Assembly: GCF_009834515.1 (NCBI RefSeq)
Contig: NZ_CP019426.1
Span: forward strand, 2,035,501-2,099,500
Length of the DNA: 64,000 nucleotides
Source: Pseudomonas sp. R84
Lineage (GTDB): Bacteria; Pseudomonadota; Gammaproteobacteria; Pseudomonadales; Pseudomonadaceae
Direction: 5' to 3'
Below, piece by piece: positions 16,926 to 25,915 of this stretch. Under the pieces are notes generated by a model, which saw nothing but the letters and a program-made list of their open reading frames with translations, was not told where the DNA came from and searched no databases. Position 1 is the first letter of the stretch; each line of letters opens with the position of its first letter. Position numbers and translations under genes: made by a program.

Positions 16926-18335
16926 ATGATCCGCACCTATTTTGATGAGATGTACGATGCCGGCGGCCAGGTTCGCCCGCATTATCGGGAGTTCGCCCGC
17001 TGGCTGGCCGACACGCCTGACGAACTGCTGGCTCAACGGCGACGCGAGGCCGATCTGCTGTTCCATCGCGCCGGCATTACCTTCACGCTCTACGGCGACG
17101 AGCAGGGCACCGAGCGCCTGATTCCTTTCGACACCATTCCGCGCAGCATCCCTGCCAGTGAATGGCGGATCGTCGAGCGCGGCTGCATCCAGCGCGTCAA
17201 AGCGTTGAACATGTTTCTCGCCGACCTCTATCACGAGCAGCGCATCATCAAGGCCGGGATCATTCCCGCCGAACAGGTGCTGGCCAACGAGCAATACCAG
17301 TTGGCGATGCAAGGCCTGGATCTGCACCGCGATATCTATTCGCACATCTCCGGCGTCGATCTGGTGCGTGATGGCGACGGCACGTATTACGTGCTCGAAG
17401 ACAACCTGCGCACGCCGAGCGGCGTTAGCTACATGCTCGAAGACCGCAAGATGATGATGCGCCTGTTCCCGGAGCTGTTCGCCGCCCAGCGCATTGCGCC
17501 GATCGATCACTACCCGAACCTGTTGCTCGATACCCTGAAAAGCTCAAGTCCGATCGATGACCCAAGCGTGGTGGTGCTGACGCCGGGGCGCTTCAATAGT
17601 GCGTTCTTCGAGCACGCTTTTTTGGCGCGGGAAATGGGCGTGGAGCTGGTCGAGGGTGCGGATCTGTTCGTGCGTGACGACAAGGTTTTCATGCGCACCA
17701 CTGACGGCCCGAAAGCGGTGGACGTGATCTACCGCCGCCTCGACGATGCGTTCCTCGATCCACTGGCGTTCAATCCTGATTCGATGCTTGGTGTGCCGGG
17801 GCTGCTGTCGTCCTATCGCTCGGGCAACGTGGTGCTGGCCAACGCCATCGGTACCGGCGTGGCGGACGACAAATCGGTGTATCCGTTTGTCACCGACATG
17901 ATCCGTTTTTACCTCGACGAAGAACCGATCCTGAAGAACGTGCCGACCTGGCAATGCCGCAACCCGTCTGAACTTTCCCATGTCCTGGCCAATCTTCCAG
18001 ATCTGGTGGTCAAGGAAACCCAAGGCTCGGGTGGTTACGGGATGTTGGTGGGGCCAGCATCGACGAAGGCCGAAATCGACGCCTTCCGCGAGCGCATCAA
18101 AGCCAAGCCGCACGCATACATCGCGCAACCGACGCTGTCGCTGTCGACCTGTCCGACCTTTGTCGAAAACGGCATCGCCCCGCGCCATATCGACTTGCGT
18201 CCATTTGTCTTGTCCGGGCGCGAAACCCGCGTGGTGCCTGGCGGTTTGACCCGTGTGGCACTGCGCGAAGGCTCCCTGGTGGTGAATTCCTCCCAGGGCG
18301 GCGGAACCAAGGACACCTGGGTGGTCGAGGATTGA
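16926..18335 (+). CDS. Circularly permuted ATP-grasp protein
   Basis: A 469-residue protein of the circularly permuted ATP-grasp type 2 family (former DUF404/DUF407). Recognisable blocks are VERGCIQRVKALNMFLADLYHEQRI at about 85-110, the metal/ATP region YVLEDNLRTPSGVSYMLEDR at about 155-175, and KETQGSGGYGMLVGP near residue 365. Such enzymes are predicted amide-bond ligases. The ATG at 16926 follows AAGGAG. It is the first of three tightly packed genes with an alpha-E protein and a transglutaminase-like protein, a conserved module thought to make and process a small peptide. The product is unknown. Confidence 0.9.
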   Translation: MIRTYFDEMYDAGGQVRPHYREFARWLADTPDELLAQRRREADLLFHRAGITFTLYGDEQGTERLIPFDTIPRSIPASEWRIVERGCIQRVKALNMFLADLYHEQRIIKAGIIPAEQVLANEQYQLAMQGLDLHRDIYSHISGVDLVRDGDGTYYVLEDNLRTPSGVSYMLEDRKMMMRLFPELFAAQRIAPIDHYPNLLLDTLKSSSPIDDPSVVVLTPGRFNSAFFEHAFLAREMGVELVEGADLFVRDDKVFMRTTDGPKAVDVIYRRLDDAFLDPLAFNPDSMLGVPGLLSSYRSGNVVLANAIGTGVADDKSVYPFVTDMIRFYLDEEPILKNVPTWQCRNPSELSHVLANLPDLVVKETQGSGGYGMLVGPASTKAEIDAFRERIKAKPHAYIAQPTLSLSTCPTFVENGIAPRHIDLRPFVLSGRETRVVPGGLTRVALREGSLVVNSSQGGGTKDTWVVED

Positions 18336-18347
18336 AGGAAGCTTGCC

Positions 18348-19298
18348 ATGTTAAGTAGAACTGCCTCGGATCTGTATTGGATGTCGCGTTACCTGGAGCG
18401 GGCGGAAAACCTCGCACGGATGCTCGACATCAGTTATTCGCTGTCGCTGATGCCGCAGGACGGCCGTGGTGACGGTCTGCACGAACTCGCCATGCCGCTG
18501 CTCATCACTGGCACCCTCGACGATTATCTGGAGCGTCACGGCGCGCTGCATGCCGAACGCCTGCTGCACTTTTTTGCCCTCGACGCCGCCAACCCGGCGA
18601 GCATTTACAGCTGCCTCGGCGCGGCGCGGGCCAGCGCCCATGCGGTGCGTGGGCGCATCACGGCGGATATGTGGGAGAACATCAATTCGACATGGTTGGA
18701 GATTCGCGGGATCGCCGAACAGGGTCTCAGTCGCTATGGAATGAGCCGTTTCTGCGAGTGGATCAAGGAACGTTCACACCTGTTCCGTGGTGCGTCGTAC
18801 GGCACGATCATGCGCAACGATGCGTTTCGTTTCATTCGTCTCGGGACGTTTATCGAGCGCGCGGACAACACCTTGCGACTGCTCGATGCCCGTTATGAAA
18901 TGGCCGGTGATCAGGCCGAAGCGGTCAGCGACGGCACTGCCCACGCCTATTATCAGTGGAGTGCCTTGCTGCGTGCGTTGTCTTCCTTTGAGGCCTACAC
19001 CGAAATCTACCGCGATGCGCCCGGCGCCCGTCACGTCGCCGAGTTGCTGCTGTTGCGCGCCGATGTACCGCGCTCACTGCGTGCCTGCACCGAAGAGATT
19101 GATCAGATCCTCGCGCAACTGCCCGGTGCCAACGGTCGTCCGGCGCAACGTCTGGCGGCAGAGATGGACGCGCGCCTGCGTTACACCGGCATCAACGAAA
19201 TTCTCGAGGAAGGCCTGCACGCCTGGCTGACCGAATTCATCCCGCTGGTGCGCCAGTTGGGTAACGCCATTCACAGTTCATACCTGGAGGCTGCATGA
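18348..19298 (+). CDS. Alpha-E domain protein (DUF403)
   Basis: A 316-residue, mainly alpha-helical protein with the family start MLSRTASDLYWMSRYLERAENLARMLD. The conserved helix pattern FIRLGTFIERADNTLRLLDARY is at about residues 160-185. No catalytic motif is known; the family is defined by its company with permuted ATP-grasp and transglutaminase genes. It begins 12 bases after the ATP-grasp stop and its own stop overlaps the next start (ATGA), so the three genes are almost certainly one operon. Its role may be to assist the ligase. Confidence 0.9.
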   Translation: MLSRTASDLYWMSRYLERAENLARMLDISYSLSLMPQDGRGDGLHELAMPLLITGTLDDYLERHGALHAERLLHFFALDAANPASIYSCLGAARASAHAVRGRITADMWENINSTWLEIRGIAEQGLSRYGMSRFCEWIKERSHLFRGASYGTIMRNDAFRFIRLGTFIERADNTLRLLDARYEMAGDQAEAVSDGTAHAYYQWSALLRALSSFEAYTEIYRDAPGARHVAELLLLRADVPRSLRACTEEIDQILAQLPGANGRPAQRLAAEMDARLRYTGINEILEEGLHAWLTEFIPLVRQLGNAIHSSYLEAA

Positions 19299-20098
19299 GA
19301 CTTTCCATAAGCCACGAAACCACCTATCACTACGAAGATCAGGTGCGGGCGAGCATCCAGTACCTGCGGCTGACACCCCACGACAGCGAGCGTCAGCACG
19401 TGTTGAGCTGGCAGCTCGACCTGCCGCGCCCGGTGCGTGCGCAACTCGATCCGTTCGGCAATATCCTGCATGTGCTGACCATGGATGAACCGCACGAAGC
19501 GATCATCATCGGCGCGCGCGGGCAGGTTGATATCGACGAACTGCGCGAGGCCGAGCATGAGAGCCAGTCGGCGCTGCCGTTCCTGCGCTTTACTCGCTTG
19601 ACCGAGGCGGACGAGGCCTTGCGCGCGTTTGCCGAGAGGTCCTGCAAGCAACGGCGGGATCGCACCGCGCTGATTGATCTTATGCACGGTTTGAATCAAC
19701 ACATGACTTACACGCCGGGATCCACCGAGGTCGATACCAGCGCCGCTGAGGCCTTCGCCGGGCGTGCGGGTGTTTGCCAGGATCATGCTCACGCGTTTCT
19801 GGCTTGTGCACGTAGTCTCGGGATTCCGTCGCGTTATGTGTCGGGGTACTTGTACAGCGAGGATTGCGAACATCTCGCCAGCCACGCCTGGGCAGAAGCA
19901 TGGCTGGATGACGCCTGGTACAGCTTTGACGTGACCAATCAACTGGCGCGGCCGGAGCGGCACTTGAAACTGGCGGTGGGTCTGGATTATCTGGATGCCT
20001 GCCCGGTGCGCGGCATGCGCCGGGGCGGCGGGTGTGAGCAGATGCACGCGAAGGTATTTGTCTCGCCGACGCCAGTCATCTCCGTACAACAACAGTAA
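19295..20098 (+). CDS. Transglutaminase-like cysteine protease family protein
   Basis: A 267-residue protein with an N-terminal beta-rich domain (MRLSISHETTYHYEDQVRASIQYLRLTP) and a papain-like transglutaminase core. The catalytic Cys is in GRAGVCQDHAHAFLACARSLGIPSRYVSGYL (about residues 148-178), the His in SHAWAEAWLDDAWYSFD, and the Asp near residue 210. It starts within the stop of the alpha-E gene. In this operon type the protein is thought to hydrolyse or transfer the peptide bonds made by the ATP-grasp partner. Confidence 0.9.
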   Translation: MRLSISHETTYHYEDQVRASIQYLRLTPHDSERQHVLSWQLDLPRPVRAQLDPFGNILHVLTMDEPHEAIIIGARGQVDIDELREAEHESQSALPFLRFTRLTEADEALRAFAERSCKQRRDRTALIDLMHGLNQHMTYTPGSTEVDTSAAEAFAGRAGVCQDHAHAFLACARSLGIPSRYVSGYLYSEDCEHLASHAWAEAWLDDAWYSFDVTNQLARPERHLKLAVGLDYLDACPVRGMRRGGGCEQMHAKVFVSPTPVISVQQQ

Positions 20099-20110
20099 AC
20101 GCCGTACTCC

Positions 20111-20199
20111 TGTGGGAGCGAGCCTGCTCGCGATAGCGGTCTGTCAGTTACAAATGTGCTGACTGATACACCGCTATCGCGAGCAGGCTCACTCCTACA
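20111..20199. repeat. REP-like palindrome pair, GCGAGCAGGC class
   Basis: Inverted arms TGTGGGAGCGAGCCTGCTCG and CGAGCAGGCTCACTCCTACA separated by about 50 bases, lying between convergent genes. Confidence 0.9.
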
Positions 20200-20210
20200 A
20201 GGAAATGTGC

Positions 20211-21032
20211 TCAGGGCTTAACTTTGCGTCCGGCCATGTGCTGGAGATACCCCACAAGCATTTCCAGATCCCCCTCCGGCAACACCTCTACCGAAAACCC
20301 CGGCATCTTCGCCTGCGGCCACTGACGCAAACTCTGCGGATCACGAATGTAACGCTTGAGGAAATCCGCGCCGAAGTACTCGGTCGGGTTATACGGAATA
20401 TTCAGATCCGGCCCGAACTGCGCATCCCCCGCACCGTTCAACCGGTGACACGCCAGACAGTTTTTCTGAAACAGCGCAAATCCCAGGTTCACAGGGTCAT
20501 CCGCTTTCAACGCAGAATCCGGTAGCAGGGCAGGAAAGCGCTCGGCCACTGGTGCCATGCGCTTGATGCTCGCGACCTGGAATGGCCATTGCTCCGGGCT
20601 GATATTGCCGGCTTGCGGATCGCTCCAGACCAGATAGAACGGCCCGGCGCTGTGCTTGCCTTCCGACAGTGCTGGCCACGGCTGCGCCGGATCTTCGATG
20701 GCCAGCCAGGCCCGTGCGCCGTCGCGGTTAAGCAGTGGCGCAGCGGCCAGTTCTGCAGCAAACCCGTCCAGTGCCACCGCTTGCAGATGATCTTGCGGTT
20801 TTATCCCGGTCAGCAGCGCAGCCACAGGCACGACGCGATAGGTCATGTCCTTTTTATAGGACACATCGTTTTTGATCGTGAGGGTTTGCACTTGAGGATG
20901 CTTGAGCAATTCCTCGGTCTGCCAGGTGCGGCTGTTTGTACCCAGTTGTAAGTTCAACTGAGCGGCAGACAAGGGCATGCTCAGCAGCATGGCCCCGAAC
21001 ACAATGAGCGCTTTCAAATGATCGCCGTCCAT
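20211..21032 (-). CDS. Exported cytochrome c family protein
   Basis: About 273 residues. A signal-like hydrophobic segment (LKALIVFGAMLLSMPLSAAQ) starts the protein. Residues 28-175 resemble a molybdopterin-oxidoreductase-like beta domain without obvious cofactor ligands (tentative). The C-terminal 90 residues are a class I cytochrome c: haem motif CLACH at 192-196 and the axial methionine in KMPGF near residue 243. The start is uncertain (ATG at 21032, or an internal TTG a few codons later). It should act in the periplasm as an electron carrier; its partner is unknown. Confidence 0.85.
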   Translation of the reverse strand: MDGDHLKALIVFGAMLLSMPLSAAQLNLQLGTNSRTWQTEELLKHPQVQTLTIKNDVSYKKDMTYRVVPVAALLTGIKPQDHLQAVALDGFAAELAAAPLLNRDGARAWLAIEDPAQPWPALSEGKHSAGPFYLVWSDPQAGNISPEQWPFQVASIKRMAPVAERFPALLPDSALKADDPVNLGFALFQKNCLACHRLNGAGDAQFGPDLNIPYNPTEYFGADFLKRYIRDPQSLRQWPQAKMPGFSVEVLPEGDLEMLVGYLQHMAGRKVKP

Positions 21033-21127
21033 GTCGTGGGAGTGCGCCAAGGTTGGCACAGCCACGCTGGCCCGGGTAGCGGGCCAGTCACATTTTCAGT
21101 GGCGATAAACAGCACCTGCCGCTCGAT

Positions 21128-21223
21128 TCAGCCGATGACCTTGGTCAGATTCGGCAAAATCAACAACAGCGTCGTGGCGAAAAGAATGAGCCCTGCTTGA
21201 CGAACTTTCGGTTGTTTGAACAT
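21128..21223 (-). CDS. 31-residue single-pass membrane peptide
   Basis: A short open frame from an ATG at 21223 encodes MFKQPKVRQAGLILFATTLL and continues LILPNLTKVIG. A basic N-terminus (KQPKVR) precedes one hydrophobic helix of about 17 residues, the usual pattern of small inner-membrane proteins. A weak purine-rich AAAGGCGG precedes the start. It lies about 95 bases upstream of the cytochrome c gene on the same strand. No family is assigned; support is from composition and position only. Confidence 0.5.
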   Translation of the reverse strand: MFKQPKVRQAGLILFATTLLLILPNLTKVIG

Positions 21224-21617
21224 GGCTTGACCGCCTTTATTGTTATTTCCTGATGCTTGCCTGCATATCCATGACGGCGAGCGCTGCACTTCCTGTTGAA
21301 GAACGTAGGCCTCGGCAAAACCCGACGACCCTGACGTACATGTACTACCTTAGGGCCCGCGTCACGCTTGCCTTAGATCCATTTCATATGGAGTTACTGA
21401 AAATCGCGATTAAAAAAGCATGAGGCGTATTGCCAGCTTCTTTGCCGCCCGCTGGCTAGACAACTCGCTGACCTGAACCGGTTCACCCGGCCTTTGATGA
21501 CCGTCCGTCTGAGCGTGTGCGTCAAGTGTATTGAGCACTGTGGTCATTGAAACGATGACGGCTTGGGCCAAGAGTGAAGGTACAAGAAATCACTCACCGC
21601 ACAGGTTCGAGGACGAC
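21224..21617. other. 394-base divergent intergenic region
   Basis: Between the minus-strand cytochrome locus and the plus-strand thiolase. Two perfect palindromes are present: GTACATGTAC at 21336-21345 and TGAACCGGTTCA at 21474-21485. The second is a plausible regulator site for the beta-oxidation genes. No convincing gene was seen. Confidence 0.6.
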
Positions 21618-22823
21618 ATGACCCAAGCTTTGATATTCGATGCGTTACGCACGCCCCGTGGCAGAGGCAAGGCCGATGGCGCCCTGCACAGCGTCAAACC
21701 GGTGAATCTGCTGGCCGGTCTGCTGACCGCGCTGCAAGCGCGCACCGCGCTGGACACCAGTCAGGTCGATGACGTAGTGATCGGCTGCGTGACGCCGATT
21801 GGCGATCAAGGCTCGGACATCGCCAAAACCGCCGTGCAAGTGGCCGATTGGGACGTCAGCGTCGCGGGCGTGCAGATCAACCGTTTCTGCGCCTCGGGAC
21901 TCGAAGCGGTCAACCTCGGCGCAATGAAAGTGCGTTCGGGCTTCGAAGACCTGGTGGTGGTCGGTGGTGTCGAGTCGATGTCGCGGGTGCCGATGGGCAG
22001 CGATGGCGGCGCCTGGGCACTGGACCCGCAGACCAACCTGCACAGCCACTTCACCCCGCAAGGGGTTGGCGCTGACCTGATCGCCACGCTGGAAGGCTTC
22101 AGTCGTCAGGACGTCGATGCCTACGCCTTACACTCGCAACAGAAGGCCGCGTGGGCCCGGGCTGACGGCTCGTTCAACAAGTCGCTGGTGCCGGTGCAGG
22201 ACCAGAACGGCATCATCCTGCTCGATCATGATGAGCTCATTCGTGCCGAGTCGACTCTGGAAGGCTTGGGCAAGCTCAAGCCGAGTTTCGAAATGATCGG
22301 GCAGATGGGCTTCGACGCCACGGCGTTGCGGGTCTACAGCCATGTCGAGCGAATCAATCACGTGCACACACCGGGTAACAGTTCCGGGATCGTCGACGGT
22401 GCGGCGCTGATGCTGATCGGCTCAGAAGCGAAGGGACGGGCGCTGGGCTTGCAACCTCGGGCGCGCATCGTCGCCACGGCGGTCACCAGCACCGACCCGA
22501 CCATCATGCTCACCGGCCCTGCGCCGGCGACGCGCAAGGCACTGGCCAAGGCCGGGTTGCGCGTTGAAGACATCGATCTGTTTGAGGTCAACGAAGCGTT
22601 CGCTTCGGTGGTGCTGAAGTTCATCAAGGACATGGCAGTCGACCCCGACAAGGTCAATGTCAACGGCGGCTCCATCGCCATGGGCCACCCGCTGGGCGCG
22701 ACCGGTTGCGCGATCCTCGGTACCTTGCTCGATGAGCTGGAAGCGCGACGCCTGCGCTATGGCCTGGCGACGCTGTGCGTCGGCGGCGGCATGGGCATTG
22801 CGACCATCATCGAACGCCTCTGA
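21618..22823 (+). CDS. Acetyl-CoA C-acyltransferase (thiolase)
   Basis: A 401-residue thiolase that cleaves 3-ketoacyl-CoA with CoA to give acetyl-CoA and a shortened acyl-CoA. The nucleophilic Cys91 is in [11 protein letters not shown], the NEAFA block is near residue 320, His357 is in MGHPLGATG, and Cys387 in LCVGGGMG. The ATG at 21618 is preferred over an upstream codon because GAGGACGAC precedes it and family homology starts there. It is followed after 23 bases by the FadB-like gene, so the pair forms a beta-oxidation operon separate from fadAB. Confidence 0.94.
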   Translation: MTQALIFDALRTPRGRGKADGALHSVKPVNLLAGLLTALQARTALDTSQVDDVVIGCVTPIGDQGSDIAKTAVQVADWDVSVAGVQINRFCASGLEAVNLGAMKVRSGFEDLVVVGGVESMSRVPMGSDGGAWALDPQTNLHSHFTPQGVGADLIATLEGFSRQDVDAYALHSQQKAAWARADGSFNKSLVPVQDQNGIILLDHDELIRAESTLEGLGKLKPSFEMIGQMGFDATALRVYSHVERINHVHTPGNSSGIVDGAALMLIGSEAKGRALGLQPRARIVATAVTSTDPTIMLTGPAPATRKALAKAGLRVEDIDLFEVNEAFASVVLKFIKDMAVDPDKVNVNGGSIAMGHPLGATGCAILGTLLDELEARRLRYGLATLCVGGGMGIATIIERL

Positions 22824-22846
22824 GCCCGAATCCAAGGAACCTTGTT

Positions 22847-24991
22847 ATGAGCGAAGCCATTCGTTACGAAAAAGGCCAGGACGCTATCGTCGTGCTGACC
22901 ATCGACATGCCGGGCCAGAGCGCCAACACCATGAACGCTGTGTACCGCGAGGCCATGGCCGCTTGCGTTGCCCGTCTGGTGACTGAAAAAGACCAGATTG
23001 CCGGGGTCATCATCACCTCGGCGAAGAAAACCTTCTTTGCCGGCGGCGACCTTAAGGAGCTGATCAAGATCGGCAAGCCCGAAGCCAAAGCCTTCTACGA
23101 CATGGTGCTGACCCTCAAAGCGCAGTTACGCACCCTGGAGACCCTTGGCAAACCGGTGGTCGCGGCGATCAACGGCGCGGCGTTGGGCGGCGGTTGGGAA
23201 ATCTGCCTCGCCTGTCATCATCGCGTGGCGCTGGACGATGCATCGGTGCAGCTCGGTCTGCCGGAAGTGACTCTCGGCCTGTTGCCGGGCGGCGGCGGAG
23301 TGGTGCGCATGGTGCGCATGCTCGGGATCGAGAAAGCGCTGCCGTATTTGCTCGAAGGCAAGAAAGTACGTCCGCAACAGGCGTTGCAGGCGGGGTTGAT
23401 TGATGAACTGGCGGCGGATCGCGATGAATTGCTGGCCAAGGCGCGCGCCTGGATCGTTGCCAATCCGACGGCAGTGCAGCGATGGGATGTGAAGGGTTAT
23501 CAGATTCCGGGCGGCACGCCGTCGAATCCGAAAGTCGCGCAGATGCTGGCGATTGCGCCGTCGATTCTGCGCAGCAAGACCCAAGGGACAATGCCGGCGC
23601 CGGAGAAAATCCTCTGCGCGGCAGTCGAGGGCGCTCAGGTCGATTTCGACACCGCGCACCTGATCGAAACCCGTTACTTCACCGAACTGACCACCGGGCA
23701 GATCTCGAAAAACCTGATCGGCACGTTCTGGTTTCAACTCAATGAGATCAACGCCGGTGGTTCGCGGCCGCAGGGCTTTGCGCCTTATAAGACGCAAAAG
23801 GTCGGCGTGCTTGGCGCTGGGATGATGGGCGCGGGGATTGCGTTTGTCAGTGCTTCGTCGGGTATTGAAGTGGTGCTCAAGGACGTCAATCTGGCTGCCG
23901 CCGAAAAAGGCAAAGCACATTCTGCGGCGTTGCTGGACAAGAAAGTCGCTCGCGGACAGATGGATGCTGCGAAGCGTGATGAGGTGTTGGCGCGGATCAA
24001 GCCGTGCGAAAGTGATGCGGACCTCGCGGGATGCGATCTGATCATCGAAGCGGTGTTCGAAGATCGCGATCTCAAGGCTAGGGTTTCCTCTGCCGCCCAG
24101 CAAGTGGTTGGCGCCGAAGCCGTCATCGCTTCCAATACTTCGACGTTGCCTATCACCGGTCTGGCAAAGGCTGTGCCTGATCCTGGCAAATTCATCGGCC
24201 TGCATTTCTTCAGTCCGGTGGAAAAAATGCCGCTGGTGGAAATCATCAAAGGGGCACAGACCACCGATGAAACGCTTGCCCGAGGTTTTGATTTCGTCCT
24301 GCAAATCAAGAAAACCCCGATCGTCGTCAACGACAGTCGCGGCTTCTTTACTTCACGCGTCTTCGGCACCTTCACCAACGAAGGCATCGCCATGCTTGGC
24401 GAGGGCGTGAGTGCGCCGATGATCGAAACCGAGGCGCGCAAGGCCGGCATGCCGGTCGGGCCTCTGGCGATCTCCGACGAAGTTTCCCTCAGCCTGATGA
24501 GCCATATCCGTCAGCAAACTGCCAAGGACCTACAGGCAGAAGGGAAATCGCTGATTGAGCACCCGGCCTTCGCCGTGATTGACTTGCTGCTCAATGAATA
24601 CAAGCGCCCGGGCAAAGCGGCGGGTGGCGGCTTTTACGATTATCCGGCCGGTGGACAGAAACATTTGTGGCCCGAACTGGAGGCGCGTTTCGAGCAGGTC
24701 GACGGGCAGATTTCGCCCAAAGACGTGCGTGATCGACTGTTGTTTGTGCAAGCCATCGAAACCGTGCGCTGCGTGGAAGAGGGCGTATTGACCTCGACGG
24801 CGGACGCCAATATCGGTTCGATCTTCGGCATCGGATTTGCGCCGTGGACCGGTGGCGCCTTGCAGTTCATCAACCAGTACGGGGTGAAGGATTTCGTCGC
24901 TCGCGCGCAGTATCTGGCCGAGCAGTATGGCGAGCGTTTCGCGCCGCCAGCGTTGCTGCTGGATAAAGCGGCAAAAGGTGAAATGTTCTAA
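22847..24991 (+). CDS. FadB/FadJ-like enoyl-CoA hydratase/3-hydroxyacyl-CoA dehydrogenase
   Basis: A 714-residue two-domain enzyme. Residues 1-190 are the crotonase domain, with the oxyanion segment KTFFAGGDLKEL and NGAALGGGWEICLACHHRVA. The NAD-binding motif GVLGAGMMGAGIAF begins near residue 318, and the catalytic HFFSPVEKMPLVEII segment is near residue 450. It would hydrate enoyl-CoA and oxidise the hydroxyacyl-CoA. It is slightly shorter than FadJ but has both domains intact. It forms an operon with the upstream thiolase. Confidence 0.93.
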   Translation: MSEAIRYEKGQDAIVVLTIDMPGQSANTMNAVYREAMAACVARLVTEKDQIAGVIITSAKKTFFAGGDLKELIKIGKPEAKAFYDMVLTLKAQLRTLETLGKPVVAAINGAALGGGWEICLACHHRVALDDASVQLGLPEVTLGLLPGGGGVVRMVRMLGIEKALPYLLEGKKVRPQQALQAGLIDELAADRDELLAKARAWIVANPTAVQRWDVKGYQIPGGTPSNPKVAQMLAIAPSILRSKTQGTMPAPEKILCAAVEGAQVDFDTAHLIETRYFTELTTGQISKNLIGTFWFQLNEINAGGSRPQGFAPYKTQKVGVLGAGMMGAGIAFVSASSGIEVVLKDVNLAAAEKGKAHSAALLDKKVARGQMDAAKRDEVLARIKPCESDADLAGCDLIIEAVFEDRDLKARVSSAAQQVVGAEAVIASNTSTLPITGLAKAVPDPGKFIGLHFFSPVEKMPLVEIIKGAQTTDETLARGFDFVLQIKKTPIVVNDSRGFFTSRVFGTFTNEGIAMLGEGVSAPMIETEARKAGMPVGPLAISDEVSLSLMSHIRQQTAKDLQAEGKSLIEHPAFAVIDLLLNEYKRPGKAAGGGFYDYPAGGQKHLWPELEARFEQVDGQISPKDVRDRLLFVQAIETVRCVEEGVLTSTADANIGSIFGIGFAPWTGGALQFINQYGVKDFVARAQYLAEQYGERFAPPALLLDKAAKGEMF

Positions 24992-25083
24992 GGGCAACGA
25001 GCATTCCGGGGCTTGCCTTGCCAGGGTGTTTCAAGGCAGGCTCTGGGGTGTTCATTATTCCCATCACGTGTCAGGTATTTTTT

Positions 25084-25806
25084 ATGTCGCTACGCATCTG
25101 CATTCTGGAAACCGACATCCTGCGTCCAGAGCTGGTCGATCAATATCAGGGTTACGGGCAGATGTTCCAGCGCCTGTTCTCACAGCAACCGATTGCCGCC
25201 GAGTTCACCGTCTACAACGTGATGCAGGGCGAATACCCAAGCGACAACCAAACCTTCGACGCGTACCTGGTCACCGGCAGCAAGGCTGACTCGTTCGGTA
25301 CTGATCCGTGGATCCAGACCCTCAAGGAATACCTGCTGACTCGTTACGAGCGTGGTGACAAACTGCTCGGCGTGTGCTTCGGCCATCAACTGCTGGCGCT
25401 GCTGCTCGGTGGCAAGAGCGAGCGCGCCACGCAAGGTTGGGGTGTTGGCACCCACAATTACAAACTGGCAGCCAAGGCGCCATGGATGAGCCCGGTACGC
25501 GAAGAGTTGACGCTGCTGATCAGCCACCAGGATCAGGTCACAGCGCTGCCGGAAAACGCGACGGTTATTGCATCCAGCGATTTCTGCCCGTTCGCGGCCT
25601 ATCACATCAACGATCAGGTGCTGTGCTTCCAGGGGCATCCGGAATTTATCCACGATTATTCGCGGGCGCTGCTGGATCTGCGTCAGGAAGCGTTGGGTTC
25701 GCAGATCTACACCAAGGGCGTGGCCAGTCTTGAGCAGGAACACCATGGTGCGACGGTTGCGGAGTGGATGATGCGTTTTGTGGCGCATAAGCCAGAAACT
25801 GTCTAA
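25084..25806 (+). CDS. Class I glutamine amidotransferase-like protein
   Basis: A 240-residue stand-alone amidotransferase domain. The nucleophile Cys98 is in LLGVCFGHQLLA, and His185 and Glu187 are in CFQGHPEF, completing the triad. Stand-alone members of this type include GuaA-like domains and gamma-glutamyl hydrolases acting on glutamylated amines. No synthase partner is adjacent, so the acceptor is unknown. The ATG at 25084 begins the conserved start MSLRICILETD; no strong ribosome-binding site precedes it. Confidence 0.87.
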   Translation: MSLRICILETDILRPELVDQYQGYGQMFQRLFSQQPIAAEFTVYNVMQGEYPSDNQTFDAYLVTGSKADSFGTDPWIQTLKEYLLTRYERGDKLLGVCFGHQLLALLLGGKSERATQGWGVGTHNYKLAAKAPWMSPVREELTLLISHQDQVTALPENATVIASSDFCPFAAYHINDQVLCFQGHPEFIHDYSRALLDLRQEALGSQIYTKGVASLEQEHHGATVAEWMMRFVAHKPETV

Positions 25807-25818
25807 GGCCAAAAAGCT

Positions 25819-25892
25819 TCGCGAGCAGTCTCGCTCCCACATTGGATGTTCGGTGCGCCATCGATCAGTGTGGGAGCGAGCCTGCTCGCGAA
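25819..25892. repeat. REP-like palindrome, GCGAGCAGGC class
   Basis: TTCGCGAGCAGTCTCGCTCC and its near-complement ending CCTGCTCGCGAA, between convergent genes. Confidence 0.88.
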
Positions 25893-25915
25893 TGTTCCAG
25901 ACAACTCGGTCTGCG

